A stretch of DNA of 64,000 nucleotides from Tanytarsus gracilentus (lineage: Eukaryota > Arthropoda > Insecta > Diptera > Chironomidae): the NCBI GenBank assembly GCA_038502055.1, contig JAXRKN010000045.1:11459501-11523500 (forward strand), in the 5' to 3' direction. The notes under the pieces are model-generated. The model did no database searches. It was not told the origin of the DNA and was given only the letters and a program-made list of their open reading frames with translations. Both the position numbers and the translations under genes were made by a program. Below are positions 36,737 to 51,188 of the stretch, piece after piece (position 1 is the first letter of the stretch; each line of letters opens with the position of its first letter).

Positions 36737-37309
36737 GGTAAGAGTGATGGGATATTCTGTCGAGTCACGATTGACTTGTAATAATCACATTCCATGACTC
36801 TTTTTTCTCTCTCCATCGAACAGTGAGAGAAAATTGTTAATAAAATAATTTTTTTGATTTATGATGTTTATTTTTCAGTTTCACAAAATGCGAGCGAAAG
36901 AAATTTGTCTTTTTATGTAGTGCGAAAAATGCATTGCTATGATCAATCATGCTTAGAAATTTGGGAATGAAATGATGAGTTTGAACTTTTTAGGGAACTG
37001 GAGGAAGGTTTGAGCTGAGTTTTGTGTCGGATTCAATCATTTTCTAATGCAATCTCCATCCGTCACTTCCTGTTCAAATTTTAGATTTATTTTAAACAAT
37101 TTAACGGAATTTAAAACTTTAATTTAGTTAAAAATCTTATTTGCTTAATTCAATCAAGCATTTTCTGTGTTCTCATGCCGACAAATCGCAAAATCAGAAT
37201 CGGTAGCAAAACTTCAATTACACTTCGATATTATTGAAATTGAATCATACACCGAGAGAAGATGAGAGAGCTTCTAATAGAGCAAATCATGCGATGTAAT
37301 GCAATATAT
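36737..37309 (-). repeat. Inverted duplication R3 (right copy)
   Basis: Reverse complement of 23312-23884, same length, about 98 percent identical. It sits inside the presumed 5' intron or promoter region of the knirps-family gene. Confidence 0.92.
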
Positions 37310-40300
37310 GCACATTGAAAATGAAATGGAAATGGTTGAAGTAGCGTTTAACATACTTATTAGGTTCATGATTGAGTTATTGTTTCCTCACGATCCTCTC
37401 GCACTCACATAGAGTTCTGCACATTCATGACATTGAACGTTGCATGCAATAAAAGAAAAAAAATCTTTTTAATTCAATCAAGTTTCACTTCGATAGACAT
37501 TCGAGAGCTACCTAATGAGTTGAAAGCGTTTAATTAACAGCGTTGTAAAAACTCTTTTTATGTGATTTCGTAGATCGTCATATTTAAATAACATTAAAAT
37601 ACTCGACCTTTGTTTACACATTACAGTATTCTGATATTCTACTTCGCATCAGTTGAGATTGTGCATTTAAGTGAACAAAGAAATCATCTTCAATATATAC
37701 AGCCTAGAGGCTAAAAGATTTCCAATAAGGCACGTCATATATATCATCGTCAGTCGAGTATGAAATCCATTTACGATTAGACGACTCGAGAAATCCATCT
37801 TTAAAATTATTTACACATGCAATTTTCATCTTATTCAATTCACAGTTGCACATCGCGCATATATTTGCATTTTATATGTTTATTTTTTCATATCTATACA
37901 TGCTTGATATTGAAGATGCATCAAGTTAGATTTAATGGAGTTTTTTTAATTTTAAAAATTACCGAGAAAATTCACTAAGAAAAATAGAAGGGAAATTTTT
38001 TAAAATAATATTTTTTAAGTAGATCACATACAAGAATTTCCCATAAATCACCCCTCCCAGCTACTCTCAATTGAACTCTCAATTTGCATAGGAATTCTAA
38101 CGAAACACGTTCCATCTAATTCATCATTCTACACCATTCATCAGCATATATGCTAATGATTGAGAATTGAGCATTTAGATCGGATTTCTAGAGAAAAATG
38201 TATAGACTCAAGTGACTTGATATAGAAACGCAAGCAGGCACACCATCATTCAATTTCAATGGTGAAGAGGAAAAAAAAAGTGTTTTTTAAAATAAAATAA
38301 ATAAAAATATCTCACTCTTGACTTTGGCACGTACTTGATAACTTATGCAAATCAAATAAACCTCGGCAGGTATGAGTGATGATTTTTCATGCTCAATTCG
38401 TTCATCCTCATTGTTATATATTATTCATTAGGCGATCGAAAATTGATATAGTTAGCGTGGATTGTCATCTTGCCTGCATATTAAATTTATTTTGACTCGG
38501 TTTTTATGAATTCTTCATTCATCGTACATTATTACATTTTGATTTATATTTCCACCACCCGACAAGCCCTAACATCACGGGAGTATGCGAGGTTTTTTGA
38601 GGTAAAATATTTATGTGAAGAGAGGGCACGATTGAAAATTGTTCAAGACTGAGTAAAAAATATTTAACGAACTTTTAGATTTTGAAATACAGAAAAGCTT
38701 CAAACTCGTTTAATTTTTTAAAAAATTCCAACGCATTCAAAGACTTAAAATTTTAATATGAAAACTCCCAATTATTTCCGCCTCACCTCCACTTAAATGT
38801 GTTTTTGTTTATTGACCGATTCGTACACTTGTCGCGCATTTTAATGGCCGTATGCGCGCAGTACACTGTAAAATGTACTTGTATGTCTGTGGCCTTTGCA
38901 GTTCCCTGCGTTCCATTCATTGAATTCAAATTGCACGTCGCTAAATATATTTTTTTGGAACTTCTTCAAGTCACGAATTCATAACCTTGAATGATGAATG
39001 ACTTTATGTACGATCATAACTTATATTACAATGATATAACAATAGAAGAGATTACACTTGAGATCTAATTTTATAAGAGCAGACTCGTGTGTTGGCAATA
39101 AAAAAAGAAGAAGAATTTCTTTTCAACGCCCTCACTGAAAATTATTAATTTTCTCCTCGATGAATGCGATTCAAAAGATAACTGCCAATAAATCAAGCGA
39201 TAGACACAATCTCCATTCACTCTTTCAAATCATAGGAGCATAAGTAAGGTAATGTCGTGATCCAATTCTCACGGTTTTGAGATACCTCTCTAACTATTGT
39301 CGATCGTTATGATTTTTTCAAACTTCCACAATTTGCTTATTTTGTAAATTAAATGTAGATTGTACAAAAGGAGGAAGATGATGAAGAGCAATATCGCATC
39401 TCTCGTCGCGCTCGTGATTTATTCATTGAAACAAGTGCCTCACCTCACTTCAATCTTCATTCTTTCAATTTTTTTTCTTGTGTTGTTGAAGGCACACAGC
39501 ACAAGATATTGGCAGCATGATTGAAAAGAGCAAGAAAGAATCAAAAAGGCGTTGAAAATTTTTATATTTTAATACATTGTTATTATTTATGGGGATAATT
39601 GGAGGGTTTTTAACGGGTTTTTAAATTTTAAATTTTTATTGGACGTTAAATTTTTAGAAAAGAAAAGATTTAATTTTAGTTTGGTATAAAAATCAAATTG
39701 ACTTTAAAAGTAAAATCCAGGACAAAAAATAATTTTCTCAAAAATCCTAAATTTTTAAATAAATTCATCTTGTTTATTAAATTCTCAACAAATTGAACTG
39801 GTTCTCATGCACACACTTAAATGCCTCCAAGACAATATGAGTTATTGAATAATTAATCGAATTATTTGTAAGATTTGCATTAAGATCCAACGAGAGAAGA
39901 GAATGAAAATGTAATATAACTAAATTAAATATATAAAGCAATTTATATCGAACCAATAAAATTGAATTATTCACGCTTTAAGGCGAATGAGGGGAGATTC
40001 TAGCTGAGGAGTGATAAATATGAGACTTACGGGCATGAGTGAGGAGAGAGGAAGAGAGGCAAAAAATGTTAAAATGAACAAATATGAATATCCACAGATA
40101 CGTGTGTAATGGCCTTTCTGCATTAACAGGTAATAAAGAAGAGAAAAATTTGCACTTATGATAAATTTATGCAAAGTAATTGCAAGCGATTTAATTCTAC
40201 GTGTGAAAAATTATGTTAAATTCATTCCAGACAGATTAAGAGGTAAATAGCTCAACTCTTTTTTTCGGATATGCTCGAGTCGCTCATAAATTACCATTTA

Positions 40301-43300
40301 AATATCTCGTTTCTTCTTTTTTCTTCAACGCTTTACAAATTAAAAGAATGTTTTGACGATTGTCAAAATGATGAAATTCATATCTTGATTTATGCACGCG
40401 AGTCCTCATAAAAAATTCATTCCAACAGAGAAATTTGCTGATTTGTAATTTACTAATGGGCCACAAATTTGTAGCTCAAACTCATCCGGCATCAACTGAC
40501 TTTGAAAATAAAGTTCAATCTCTGCTCGCGCATATTTATTCAACATTTTATTATTCAAATATGTATGAATAGAAAAAGTCAACATTTAACTTCTACTCTT
40601 TTTTTTTCGAAGACTGTGCGCGACTAAGGTGTGTCATCAATTCTCTTTCTCACTCCCATAAGCCACCGAGATATGGGTTTTAGTTGAGTTGAGTCTTAAC
40701 CTGTCGTCTTTGCATTGATTTTTAGTGTGCGATGTGTTTTTCTTATTTGCGAGGTTTGATCACTTTTTTGGGGGTGTCAAAATTATTTGAGAAAATTTAA
40801 AAATATGCTAAAATATTCAAAATATCCATCCCTTGAACCCAAACAAAAATGAGCAGTCATTAACGGTTGGTTCCAAATGGAATTTTTTCTTTACGCTTTT
40901 TATTTGCTCTTGGTAGTCTTTACGAGCTGTTTACACGAAATTATTCAGGCGGAATTTATTTAAAATTCAAAATCTTTAGATAAGTTTCCTATCCCGGTCG
41001 CCACTCAATAGATATTACTTTTTATTGCCGGTCAGATAAGATTCAATTTTTGAATGATTTTAGTGCCTCAATTTACATTAAAATGTATCACTTCCACATG
41101 ACTCGCGGGGCAAATGAAAAGTTAAAAAAAATAAAAGAAGCGATCATAAAAATTCGTCAATTGATAATAAAGCACCGAAAAGCTCTCAATTTTTTTTCGA
41201 CAACAGACAATAAAAGACTTTATGGCAGCACCAATAATTCCCATATTTATAAATATTTTCATCTCGCATTCTCTTCGAGAGTAAAGTGTTAAAAAATCAT
41301 CTTATTCATGCCTTTGTTATTGTAATATCATCGCTTGGCTTGGCGAGTGCTCGGGAGAGATAGAGAGGAAGAAAACTGGAGAAAATCATAAAAGGCGTGA
41401 TGCCGACAAAGATGAAAACGCGTATATTTCATAAAGATTATTTCCCAAGCCAAATGGGAATGTTCTTGACGGTATTTCTCTCCGTTTTTAATATCATTGA
41501 CTGCAATAAAATTGATAGTTCATTAACAGTGAATATGTTTTTTAGTATAAATCAGATACACGATGAGCCACACTAATCTAAATGCTGAAATATGTCATAA
41601 TATTCAGGAGTATTAAAAATTAAAAAGTTGGGGTTTGTGTGAAAATTACGTCACAAAAAATTTCATATTATAAAATTTTAATTTAATTTTTAAGAAATTA
41701 TCGAAAATTTTATTTTTTTGACGTTTTTAACCAACAATCCCCAAAATGCAGAAATCAGCAGGGGTAGTGCGAAATAAATGTGTAACATCAGAACTCAACT
41801 TGAGTCCTCCTGTCGTAAAAATATCGCAAAAGTCCTTCAGACATGTCATAAAACCTCTAAGACCTCCCTTCGAGTGTTACGTATTTTACAAACAACCATT
41901 CAACCTCACAGTTCCCTCTATACAATGTTTTCTTCTTATCTCAAGCAAATTAATTTAAGTGCCTCGCTTTGTTCCCTTTTTCGCTCGCTGCTTAATTGAA
42001 ATCTTTTACTTTATTCGCTCTCTTGCATCGAATGTAGCTCATCGTTCACATCGACAATCGACAAATTAATCAATTGAACTTAGCGAGGAGAAAATTCCCA
42101 TAATGTTTTAATAGTCAGCATGGCAAGAAGTCGTTTAATAATTTGTTGCCTCTAAGTCGAGTGAATGGGAAAAAGTTTTAGATTTTAAAGGTGTGGAAAT
42201 AAAAGTATAGAAACTCTTTTTGAAATTTAATTTTTAGAATTTCATCTAATTAAGCTCGAATCTTCTTTAATTAATCTCCCAATTCTAGATAACTGATTTA
42301 ATCAAAAAATGTCAGAACTAATTCAGCAAAAAAGTTAATTAAGAACGTGTCTCGAAAAGATTTAAAAAATTGTCATTTAATAAAAAATTGGAGAGGCAAA
42401 AAAAGTTAATTTTGATGATCTTCACGCATGTTTACAGTTAAAGATCAAGTTTAAGTGATCACGCACTTTATCAAAAATTAATTTAAATCGAAATGTCGCC
42501 CAAAAAATTAATTTCATACCCGCAGTGCAACTTTTTCTTCTTCTTTAATAATTTACCTCATTAAGAAAGCTTTAAAATATTTTTCTGTGCGACATTTCTG
42601 TATTAATTAAATTTTATTTACGGGTATTAACTTAAGTGGTCATAACATTTTTTTATGATTGCAGATTTTGTCAAAAAAAAATTTAATCGTCGATAAAAAT
42701 GCTTTAAAAAATTGGAGATGACACGAAAATTGTTCAACTAGTGCAAATCCATAAATTGACTCTAGAAGATTATCGAATCATCGCACATAAAATTTTTGCC
42801 GCTAATGAAAATCCTGATTATCAGTTGCGTAATTATTTTACGACTTTTTAATTCTCAAAAAACTTTTCAGTCACACAAAAAAGTAATTAAATTAATCTAA
42901 ATCGTTTTGAAAGCTTTGCCTTGAGATGTCATCGAAAAAAAGAAGTTCAGGCTAACTGTCCTGCATGTCTAGGCAAGCGCGAAAAAATAATTAGCTGCAA
43001 TTAAAATGCACAACATCCGTTTTTTGCTTCGAAGCGTCATATTCACAATTAAATAAACGACTTTAAAAATGTCATAAGTCGACACAGACAGATTTTTCAC
43101 GGCTTGCGCGGTGTGCTTGCATAAAATTTAAATTAAATTGAAATCGTTGTCGAGTTTGACTCACAGCAAAATGAGGATTTAATAATTAAGATGCACTTGC
43201 CACACACACAGCGCCGACTAATTTATTTCGACTTCATAATCCATTTTTAATCCAGCGTGAAAACAAAGAAGTGAATTTGAAATTTAATTTTTGCATACTC

Positions 43301-44134
43301 GAGTCACCAAACCATCTCCAGACAAAGAGAAATAAATTGCAGCGAGTGAGAAATTAAATTGCTTTTCGTTGTTCTTAAAGCGCGAAGTTATTAAAAAGGA
43401 ATTTTGGCGAATTTTATGAGGTGAACTCACTGAACCGCCGCAAATGACCTTTTTTAAAGGCTGAGGGTGTCGCACTCATGACACGATAGCGCGAGATTAA
43501 ATGATTGAGTACAGAAATTTTCAATATATGTCGATCAATCATGCTCGTTCGCAGATTTATAACGAAAAAAAATCACTAGACAAAAGATTTAAATGCTTGC
43601 ATGAGCGTGTAAACCCGATTTACATACCTTTTATGATTTTTAATATTTTTAAATTCACTTGAAAATAATTTTTTCTATTATTTCAATTTCAATCCTTTGC
43701 AATGCGTTGAAATTTTTTAAATCCTCTGATTTTTTGCTAATTCCACAATCATGTTTTTATGCAATCATTTTCTTCTTCTTTATTTTCACGAAAAAATACT
43801 TTTTAAATGATTATATCTGCACGCACTTTAATCCTTGTGTTTATTTTTTTTTAAATCACTTTAATTTTTTTATCACCGAACGGGAGTTGAGAAAAAAATA
43901 AAAAAAATTAGAGACAACGAAAATCGATTGTGCGCACATCAAAATCTAAGAAATAACTGAATTGGAAATATCACAAAATTATTAGTAAACCTGTTTGGAA
44001 GAGACGAAAAACGAAGAAAAAGAGAAACAACAATGTGGCGAGTCACATGCAAGAACAATACATTCAAATGTGAGAGACCTTCCAGTGTGCCTTAGCAGAC
44101 TTCTTACCGAGTGATCATATACATGTACAGCGAA
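37310..44134. other. Gene desert right of the knirps gene, part 1
   Basis: No convincing gene. Probably the 5' region of the knirps-family gene, including unplaced non-coding exon(s). AT-rich, with no recognised repeats. Confidence 0.45.
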
Positions 44135-44665
44135 GAAGAAGAGAATGAGAAAAAAGTGGGGAAGTCGATCGACGAATCACGAACGCTGTCAACTCCTACC
44201 TGAATTTCATTCCAGTGTGATGTATTGGAAAATTTTCAAACTGATGCAATTTAATAAAAAAAATTATTTTATGATGTTTTTTTAAGTCTCTCGCTCGAAA
44301 ATGTGCGACAGTAATTTTTTAAAGGCATCGCAAAAAGAAAATAATTTTTTATGACGATTGTCAGGCAGATTTTTTTGTGCAGAAATTTATGGCACCCTGA
44401 AAGACCTCGAAAACACTTGGGGCGTTTTGTTTTGCTTTGCAAAAAATATTTTCTTCAATTATTTTACGACTTAATTGGTTCACAAAAATTCTCAGTTACG
44501 TAAGAAATGCAAAATTTTCACTTTCTACCTAAAAAACTTTTTTGGTTAATGGTTTTGCAAAATTTTGCATCCTAAAAAAATAGAAAAAGAGAAGATGAAA
44601 AAAATTTGTACTTTTGCGAATATTTAAAGCGATTTTTTAACTGAATGGCCATAAAAATAACAAAC
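44135..44665 (-). repeat. Inverted duplication R1 (right copy, uninterrupted)
   Basis: Reverse complement of L1 without the 858 bp element; the empty target site TAAGTC is at 44283-44288. Lies 232 bp from R2, whereas L1 and L2 are 13 kb apart. Confidence 0.88.
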
Positions 44666-44897
44666 ATGCAAAGAAAAAATGTCATGACATTGAAATGAAC
44701 GCAAAAGAAGGAAGGATTTACAGTTTTTGTGTTTATTTATTTTAATGATTAGCCAAAAAATTTTCTCTTCTCACTTTTTTTAGCTTCGTGATGCGAAAAC
44801 ATTTTTCATTTCCTCTTCAACTTTTCTTCTCGTGGTCATAAAAAATTAAATTTTTTTAATGGTAGCCATTCAATGACTTTAAGTGAGGGGAAAATTG

Positions 44898-45300
44898 ATC
44901 CCAAAATTTATTGCTCTATTTCTTCTTCGGACGAGAAGGGATGTGCACATTTTTAAATCCTCGAATGATGAATTGTTAAGCCAATTACCACAGTTATTAT
45001 TGCTCTGACCAAATTCATAATCTTTTTAACTCGTTTATTGTTTCTTCCAAACCCTACCTGACTTGCTCACATTTTTTCGGGCATGCACACAAAAAAATTA
45101 TTACAATTGTGGCTTTAGACACTCACCAAGAGCAAAATGAGAAGAAGAAGAGAAAAAGGTTTGCAATGTCCAGTTGCAAAGAGTCATAATGTATTCATAA
45201 TATTTTATGACAGGGGCAGAAGCTCAACGGGAGGTGCCAAAAAGGATTCACTGCGAACGCATTTTTTCATCGAAGAAGAGATTAAAATTTTTTTTGAGAC
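44898..45300 (-). repeat. Inverted duplication R2 (right copy)
   Basis: Reverse complement of 22805-23208 with about five differences in 403 bp. Confidence 0.9.
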
Positions 45301-48300
45301 ATTGTGAAATGTTCAAAAGAAGGAAGAAAAGGGGAAGATATGTTTGTTGAAAGAAGAAATGATTACCACATATCGTGCAAGAAGAAGAAGAAAATTATGA
45401 GGAAAGAGATTAAAATATTTTTTTTTCGTCGTCATGAACTGAAAACGAAAATAATTCTTCGGCATGTAATTTTGTAATGCACAATTGCTCACACACATAT
45501 CGCACAGTCGCTCATATGTCAAGGTCGTCTCGCGGCAGATATTAAACAGAGAGAAAAATAATTTCCATGCCATGCGCAAAAAAAAACAATAAATCCATTG
45601 TGAATTATTTTCTGCTCTGAGGTTTTTCACGTCTTAATGTGATTACAATTGTTTCACTATGTCAACCCTTAACTTACTTATGTTTCTCTAGATCTCGCTT
45701 TGTGTTTTATAAGTCTCTGAGTCAAGGTCACGCTTTTACATCATTACGAGATTTAGTAACGAACATTTTACAATCATTTTTTTGTGCATTGCACAGGAAA
45801 TCCACTTTGTCACAGTTGACATCTCAATTTGGGCTGTTGGGACATTTTTTTTCGCAGCCTTTGAATTTTCAGCTGTAAAATAAAAATTTCCAACGTTGAT
45901 TTAAAAATTCCACTCGTGTTCTGTTCAAAAATTCCACAAATATTTTTTTGTCAACCGCTTTCAAAGCCATCAGAATTTATTAGCAATTTTAATGACTTCT
46001 CAGTCTAGCACACGATAATTTTTCTCATTCCCCTCCTTGACATAAACTTTAACACTTTAGGAAAATATTCTCTTTTTTTACGACAAACCGCGAGAAAACA
46101 GGAATGGAGAAAAAAGTGTTAAATTAGGTGACATCAGCGATATTTCTCAGTTTTACGACTCGAATGTGTTGTGATGAATTGTGAAGTTGTCAAGATTTAT
46201 AATTCGATAATAAATCATCGTTGAGTGATATTTTTAATTAACCCATGGTGCAATTTTTCACTCCCACTTGAGTGTGAGTCATGAATGTTTATGATGTGGG
46301 CAAACCTGCACCATCCAACATATATTTGTGACTCACTTTTTATGATTTTCAGAATTTATTTTAATTTTTAAAAATTCAATCGATTTTTTTTGTGCTTTGG
46401 ATGAGAAAAAGTCTCAAGTTGCAAGTTCATAAATTGCATTAAAAAATTCAAACATTTTCTTTCGATGCGAAACCTAGAAAAATTAATTAAATTAAATAAG
46501 AACTCACGAGCGAAGGTCGCGATCGCGGGAAATTTTTTGCCAGCAACTAAACAATACATTGTCAAGATTAGACACAATAGTTTTGTGGCTCACATGTAAA
46601 GTGGGTGTACTTTACCTTACCGACTTAATCATGTCAGGTGCTCAATAATAATTTTCTCATTGATTGGCACAACGATGACGTTGATATGTCAGACATTAAA
46701 TAATGATTTTTTTTCTTGGTTTATTCAAATGTTAAGTGATCGCACCACAATGAAAATCATTACTTTTCGAATAGAGATCGTAAGCATACACATTTGAAGA
46801 TGATTGAGAAAGGCGTTGAGTATATCAAGTCGAAAATATTCATAAACTCAATGGATGTCAAAATATCGCCGAAAAAAATATAAAGTGAAATCTGCGTGGA
46901 TGGACGATTAAGTTCGAGACTGCTGTTGTGATATCAAATGATAGGTAATTTAAGGTGAATGATGGAAAAAAAAGATTGCGAGGGAATTGAAAGTTATACT
47001 AACATGGTTTGTGTCAGTCATCATCAAGATTGCTTTATTATGTAAGGTTGCACTTTTAATCGAAAATTGATTTTAAAAAAATTTCAACAAAACGTTAAAT
47101 TTTTTTAAACTTTACAAATCATTGAACAGGATTTAAAAATTCAAATTTTAACGACATTTTTTCAAACATGTTTTGAAATTCCGAAAATTCCCACTCACAA
47201 TTTAATGTCAAAAAATAATAAAAGTGACATTAATATCAATTTTTTCTCTCTTTCAAAAACGTTTCAAAAAAATTCACACAGAACGGCAAGAAAATCTCAG
47301 ACAATGCTACACGACTCGAAATTGTAACATGTCACGGTTCACATGACAAATCTAATTTATTTGCTTAATGACCGAAAATTGCTTCAATGAAATCTCACTC
47401 AAACCTGGCGAGGTAAATCTTGCTAGTGGCTATTTGAGATAGAAATTATCGCGCGAGTAAAAGTAGAAAAAAAGTTTTCGTCATAAACATAATTGAGTGA
47501 GAATATCATGCGAGAGAAAATCAAAATAATTTTGATGGTCAACAATGCGAGAAAATTGTTATAATTTAAATGTTGCGCTTTTGAACAATGCGACAACTCT
47601 TCCCAAATTTTGTCATTCGCACATAACTGTCCGTCTTCAATTATCATCATCAACGTGGTTCGAGGTAAAAATTATTTATTGAAAAATCTATTCGAAATTT
47701 TATATATCTGCAGGTGAAGAAGCATCTTCATCTCTAAAGTCATATTACAAGAGGATGATGAGAATTTAATTTGTTTACGGCATAATTTAAAATCACTCAC
47801 GAATTTTTTCATGCTTTAATAAAACACGATTTTAATAATACTCGGAAAAGGTCTTGAAACTCTTTTTATTATTGAGCTTGATATTTTTTGAAACTCGAAG
47901 AGGTCTCAATGAATATTAAAAATGTATTGAACTGCAGTGAATGATTAATTCATCAAAATGCTCTCTATAAGACACTTGATGATAGATTTGATGGACACGA
48001 ATGATATTTTAGAGGAATTTTGTTAAATTTATCAAGTTAGTCTTTATTATTGAGGCTCTTAAAAACATGCAAATAAAATCTAAAAAGTCAAGTTGCAAAA
48101 TTTGTGTTTTTGATAAATATTTAAAATCCTAAAAAGGGTTTTTGTAAAAAATTCCGTCACTATTTTTTCAATGAGGTTATGTAAACCTTAAAATTACAGA
48201 TTGGTTTTTAAAAAATAAGAACAATCAAGATCATGATTTTATTATTCAAAAAATCTACTGAATTTATGAATCACCTCACAAATTAAAAATTAAATATAAA

Positions 48301-48941
48301 ATTTAAAAGTTTTTTCAAGCATATCAAAAGCCACATAGCATTGACCAAGATGATAAAATTACTTAATTTTTCTATTTTTCTGAATGAACTTCATGATCTT
48401 AACGCCTATTAAAAATTTCATAATTTGCTCGAAAGAAGAAGAAGAAAAAACAGTAAACCTCTTCAATTTCCTCTCTAACTCCGCTTACCCGCCATAGTCG
48501 CCCAATTTTTCATGTTCACCTTCCAAAATAATCATAAATAATCTCTCAATTTAGCTCTCAATTCACCATAAATCGCTTTCTGCTACTTGCTTACTTGTAA
48601 ATTGATCCGAAGCGAAAGGATGATTGCTACCTAAGTTGAGGAAAAATTTATGATCAAGTTTAATGATTTCATTTCATCACACTGCAGTGCCTTCAGCTGT
48701 GGTGCTCCGCTAAAAGTCGCCCATATGTGTGTGTTTAATTTTAAGCGCATGATTGCCTTATTTGTTTCTCTCTCTCTTTCGCACTCCACTTTGAAAATCA
48801 TTTTGTTTTTACTGATGGGCGATTTGAGTGTTAAAATGAGAGTTAATGATGTCGAAAATTAACGAACTCGCCACAATCGCTACAATTTAGATGATTTTTT
48901 TTTGCGTGCTCCATAATTAAGTTTAGCGCATGATGAGAAGA
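45301..48941. other. Gene desert right of the knirps gene, part 2
   Basis: No convincing gene. The stretch near 47550-47575 resembles 14200-14226 over about 25 bp in direct orientation, too little to interpret. Confidence 0.4.
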
Positions 48942-49363
48942 AGATAAATCAATAATTAAATCGCTATTTAGCCACGAGAGTTGAAAAGTTATGAGCACAA
49001 AAGAAGTGAAAAGAGAAAAATCATCAGATCTGTTTCCTCAATCATCACTTTCATGGGAACTTCTTTCTATCTCAGCAATTGCGATGATATGCTCGGCCGC
49101 AATGTGCTCAAAGGCACGAAAAAAAATGATTTTACTGCAAAAAGGCGAAATGGAAACGGACAAGTCATGTGAACAGCAAAAGTAATGTGCCTCACATCAC
49201 ATAGAGCGAATGACGAGCGGATAGAGCACGATTGAGATCAACAAAAAAAACTTCCCATCATAATTTCTCTCTAATGATATTAACAGTGATGAGCTCACAC
49301 TGAATATGTCAGAGTCCATGACGACATTGACGTAGGATCAGCGCGTGATCTGTTCCAGAGCGA
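48942..49363 (-). repeat. Inverted duplication R4 (right copy)
   Basis: Reverse complement of 28518-28957 with scattered substitutions and indels; lacks the palindromic insert of the left copy. Confidence 0.87.
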
Positions 49364-51007
49364 TTTTTTTATGAACCGAGGGATATTTAAAATGTTTAAT
49401 CATCAACCATATGAGTGAGTTATGAATGCAACATTGTAAATTAACAAATCGATCTAATTTTTTTCTCCTCCTCACGAGATTTCTCATCGATCTTGCGCAA
49501 AACATGATCCATTAAAATTTCATAGCGTGTCTGGCAATTAAAACAATTTCATTAAAAAAACTCTCTTCAACCCGCTACGCTTATTTCATCATACTCTGAC
49601 CACCCGTTGCTTCCGAGAAATTGGATTGAAGTGGAGTTGAGGCGATCTCGAGGGTTTTGTTCTCATGTCATCATAGAGCACTCACATATGGTTTCATCTA
49701 TTTTTCTTGGTATACAAAATTGAGGTAAGAAGAAATCTGTTGAATTAAAAAGTATAAACTCAATTAATAATTATCACTTTGTTAAAATAAAATAGCGAAA
49801 ATTTTTTTTATAAAACTGCTGAAAATATAAAAATTTAATCTTTTTTTTAGTTAAAATTTTTATTCACTTATTTTTAAAAAATTAAACAACATATATCCAA
49901 CATAAATGCAATTTTTTCTAAAATCATAAGTCAGCACATACAAAAAAAGGTCATAGGATCAGAAGTCACGAAATTAACCGCCCTTTTTCGCTCTTCTCTG
50001 ATTTTTGTTCCAATTCTTTGACTTTCAACAAGAATTTTTCCATTTCTTCTTGCTCACTCTGCTTTATTTTCCATCGATTGCCAACTCACTGAGGGTGTTT
50101 ACGATAAAATTATAAGTTTGCGATACATAGCATGTGCGCTTATGGTGGAATATTTTATTAATTTTAAAGAAATCAATGCGAAAGCTGTGAGAGAGTTTTT
50201 TATTTGATTTAATGACGTCTGATATATTTTCTACGATAACCATGCTCAACATCTTTAAGGCATGTCTGAATGTAGCAATAATAAAATGATCTAATAACAA
50301 AAAAAAATGTTACAACATTCACATACGTGGTTTGAAGAAGGAAGAAGAAAAAAGTTTTTATTAATTCAATTTTTAAACGAAAGAAATTGAGAGGCGTTCA
50401 CAATTCCCTGCCCCGGCCGTCATAAATGTTTATTTAACTAAAAGATATCATCGCATGATTCTGGATGGATTTTAATTAATTTATAAAAAAAATTTAGTAA
50501 AAGGCTGATGATAGCAATGTAGATCACCTGTTGTTGGTTTTTATGATGATTTAATGTAAATTTTTAAGATGTCGATCATCTTGTTAGAAGATGAATTTAA
50601 GAGGAAGTTGAATGGTTATTGAGTCATTCAAAATTCAAAATGTCTTTATGACCCAACAGATGATTTTTTGATGTGGAAATATTTGAGAATTTTATTAAAA
50701 CTAAATTTTTAGATTTTGAAAATGTAAAAAATAAAGAATTAAATTTTAATAAATTTTTGTGAAAATATTTTAAATTGTTTTTGTCAAAAAACCTCAAATT
50801 TTCATAAATATTTTTCCTTTCAATTTTTAAGCATTCGATTTTCAATTCATAATTTTCTTCTCAACAATTTTAATATAATTCAGTTTCTACCTGATTTTAT
50901 TCCCTCACCATCTAAAACTACAAAAAAAATCCTAATTATGTCACAAATTGATGCAATTGTCACATTTATTGTCTCTCATTTTTTAATAGCTGACGATGAT
51001 ATTGTGA
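49364..51007. other. Gene desert right of the knirps gene, part 3
   Basis: Nothing recognised. Confidence 0.4.
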
Positions 51008-51188
51008 GACAGTAATTTTTTAAAGGCATGTTTTTTAAAGAAAAAAGTTTTATGATAATTTTCAGGCAGAAAAAATTAGCAAGGATTTTTATGATAGCGA
51101 GACCTCGACAATAAATTTGGGGGCGTTTTGTTTTGCTTTGCAGAAAATTTCTTCTTTTGAAATTTTAAAATATTTTACGACTTAATTT
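51008..51188. repeat. Third, diverged copy of part of L1/R1
   Basis: Same orientation as 44307-44476 and clearly related: ACAGTAATTTTTTAAAGGCA, TTTTCAGGCAG (TTGTCAGGCAG in R1), GACCTCGA, GGGGCGTTTTGTTTTGCTTT and ATTTTACGACTTAATT occur in the same order and spacing, with many substitutions between. Confidence 0.8.
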
